Positions 5,168-6,397 of a stretch of 6,397 nucleotides of DNA are shown here, piece by piece. The stretch spans positions 1-6,397 of the forward strand of contig JASLDM010000056.1 of the NCBI GenBank assembly GCA_030151565.1, given 5' to 3'. Position 1 is the first letter of the stretch; each line of letters begins with the position of its first letter. A model generated the notes under the pieces. It ran no database searches. It was given only the letters and a program-made list of their open reading frames with translations, and was not told where the DNA came from. The DNA is from Flavobacterium sp. Its GTDB lineage: Bacteria > Bacteroidota > Bacteroidia > Flavobacteriales > Flavobacteriaceae. Made by a program: the position numbers and the translations under genes.

Positions 5168-6397
5168 TTATTCAACAAGAGTCATCTCATCAACAATATG
5201 TTTAGCATCAGCAAACTTGTCAATAATAAATAACACATAACGAATATCAACGTTTATTGTTCTTTGCAATTTAGGATCATAAATAACATCTCCTGCCATA
5301 GCTTCAATGTTACCGTCAAAAGCTAAACCAATCAATTCTCCTTTACCATTCAATACTGGAGAACCTGAGTTACCACCAGTAATATCATGATTAGTCAAGA
5401 AGTTTACTGGTAAATGTCCTTTTTTATCTGCGTAAGGTCCAAAATCTTTCGCATTATACAAATCAATTAATTTTTGTGGCACTTCAAACTCTTCATCACC
5501 AGGTACGTGTTTTGCAATAGTTCCTTTTAATGTTGTAAACCAGTTTTCATCTGCATCATTAACTTTATTTCCTCTAGGAAGGTCCATTACAGTACCATAC
5601 GTCAAACGCAAAGTAGAGTTAGCATCTGGATAATACTTCCCTTTAGGATCAGCTTTACGAATTCCATCAACCAATAAGCGGTATGCTTTTGAATAGCGAT
5701 CTTCTAACGCACTTAGAGCTTCTGGTTGCTCTCTATATTTATCTAAAATAGCAGTAGATATTTTCACCAATTCGTCAGACTCCAATACAGCAGCATCAGG
5801 ATTAGCTATAAACTTCATTACACGCTCTTTATTCGCTACAACACTATTGTCAAACGCTTTATTTACAAAAGCTGTAAAGTCGTTAGCGTTTTGTTTTGCA
5901 ATTTCAGCAATATAAGGCGCAATGCCATAACCACTTGCTTTAGTAGCATATAATTTCAATTGGGAAGCCAACATTTCTCTTTCCAATGGCTCAGAGTATT
6001 CCCCATAAATCGCATCAATTAACGCTTCTAATTGAGGTAAGATCTCTTGACGCTTCTCAGCATCAGCTGTAGCATAAGCTTGTAATCCTCCCGCTAAACG
6101 ATAAGGAGCTGCTCCCATTGTAGAAGTTCTCAAAATAGTCATCAAGTAATTATCGTGACGAGCTTTTTCATTTGTAGCCGCATAATAAGCATTGATATCA
6201 GCGATTACCGTTCCGTATTTTTTTCTATTAGCTTTCTTATTCGCCCACTTATTGAAATCAGCTTCCGAGATACGCTTAGCTTGCGCAGTTTGATGCTCTG
6301 TTAATGCGTCGATCATTCCTTGGCGATTTTTCCAATAGTTTGCTACTCCAGCATATTTAGAAGCATAAAACAAACGAACTGCTGCCTCTTGATCCAT
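5168..6397 (-). CDS. S46 family dipeptidyl-peptidase, DPP7-type, C-terminal 409 residues (5' end outside window)
   Basis: S46 enzymes are exported, chymotrypsin-fold serine peptidases that release dipeptides from peptide N termini; in Bacteroidota they serve periplasmic peptide nutrition. Members are about 700-720 residues, so roughly the last 57% is present. The Met codon at the right edge is internal, not a start. The first ~280 visible residues look like the alpha-helical domain that caps the active site (Ala/Lys/Glu-rich, no membrane segment). The catalytic serine is S344 in TNHDITGGNSGSPV; the His and Asp of the triad, and any signal peptide, lie outside the window. The residue 18 positions after the serine is G362, in GLAFDGN. 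Porphyromonas DPP11 has Arg at the equivalent place (Ser655/Arg673) and so prefers Asp/Glu; glycine indicates DPP7-type broad, hydrophobic preference. The C terminus QRTINVDIRYVLFIIDK is typical of the family. A strong terminator follows. Confidence 0.93.
   Translation of the reverse strand: MDQEAAVRLFYASKYAGVANYWKNRQGMIDALTEHQTAQAKRISEADFNKWANKKANRKKYGTVIADINAYYAATNEKARHDNYLMTILRTSTMGAAPYRLAGGLQAYATADAEKRQEILPQLEALIDAIYGEYSEPLEREMLASQLKLYATKASGYGIAPYIAEIAKQNANDFTAFVNKAFDNSVVANKERVMKFIANPDAAVLESDELVKISTAILDKYREQPEALSALEDRYSKAYRLLVDGIRKADPKGKYYPDANSTLRLTYGTVMDLPRGNKVNDADENWFTTLKGTIAKHVPGDEEFEVPQKLIDLYNAKDFGPYADKKGHLPVNFLTNHDITGGNSGSPVLNGKGELIGLAFDGNIEAMAGDVIYDPKLQRTINVDIRYVLFIIDKFADAKHIVDEMTLVE

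Noticed and set aside
6395..6397. ATG at the right edge as the start of the S46 gene
   Set aside because: S46 proteins need about 300 more N-terminal residues with the catalytic His and Asp and a signal peptide, none of which is present; the Met is internal.
1..6397. CRISPR array, tRNA/rRNA, transposon ends, toxin-antitoxin or defence island
   Set aside because: Reading both strands, I found no spaced repeat series, cloverleaf or rRNA-like segment, terminal inverted repeats or relevant protein families.

Overview
The window is about two-thirds A+T and carries six genes. Protein sequences and the promoter style point to Bacteroidota, most likely Flavobacteriaceae. The evidence is TAnnTTTG-like -7 boxes and mostly weak Shine-Dalgarno sequences. 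It also includes an S46 dipeptidyl-peptidase, a family typical of this phylum, and a YjjG-type HAD phosphatase with the flavobacterial-looking 'DLDHTIWDF' start. I cannot fix the genus from sequence alone.

Layout, left to right. A rhomboid intramembrane protease (minus strand, cut by the left edge) diverges from rarA (plus strand) across a 215-base intergenic region holding both promoters. rarA converges on a minus-strand group, and a perfect 10-bp inverted repeat sits at the meeting point. The minus-strand group, read in transcription order from the right, is mpl (murein tripeptide recycling ligase), then radC (JAMM/MPN protein), then a YjjG-like nucleotidase whose probable GTG start overlaps the radC stop. 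To the right, a 313-base gap holds the candidate mpl promoter and a strong intrinsic terminator for the last gene, an S46 dipeptidyl-peptidase truncated by the right edge.

How they fit together. These are core or housekeeping genes: cell-wall recycling (mpl), nucleotide clean-up (HAD), replication-fork maintenance (rarA), periplasmic peptide digestion (S46), membrane proteolysis (rhomboid) and one conserved gene of uncertain role (radC). Only radC and the HAD gene are tightly linked; mpl is probably co-transcribed with radC, but radC may also have its own promoter.

I found no RNA gene, insertion sequence, CRISPR array, integrase or toxin-antitoxin pair, and nothing that looks like an undescribed defence or mobile system. 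The items worth a second look are small: promoter and leader architecture, the start of the HAD gene, the convergent hairpin, and the specificity residue of the S46 peptidase.
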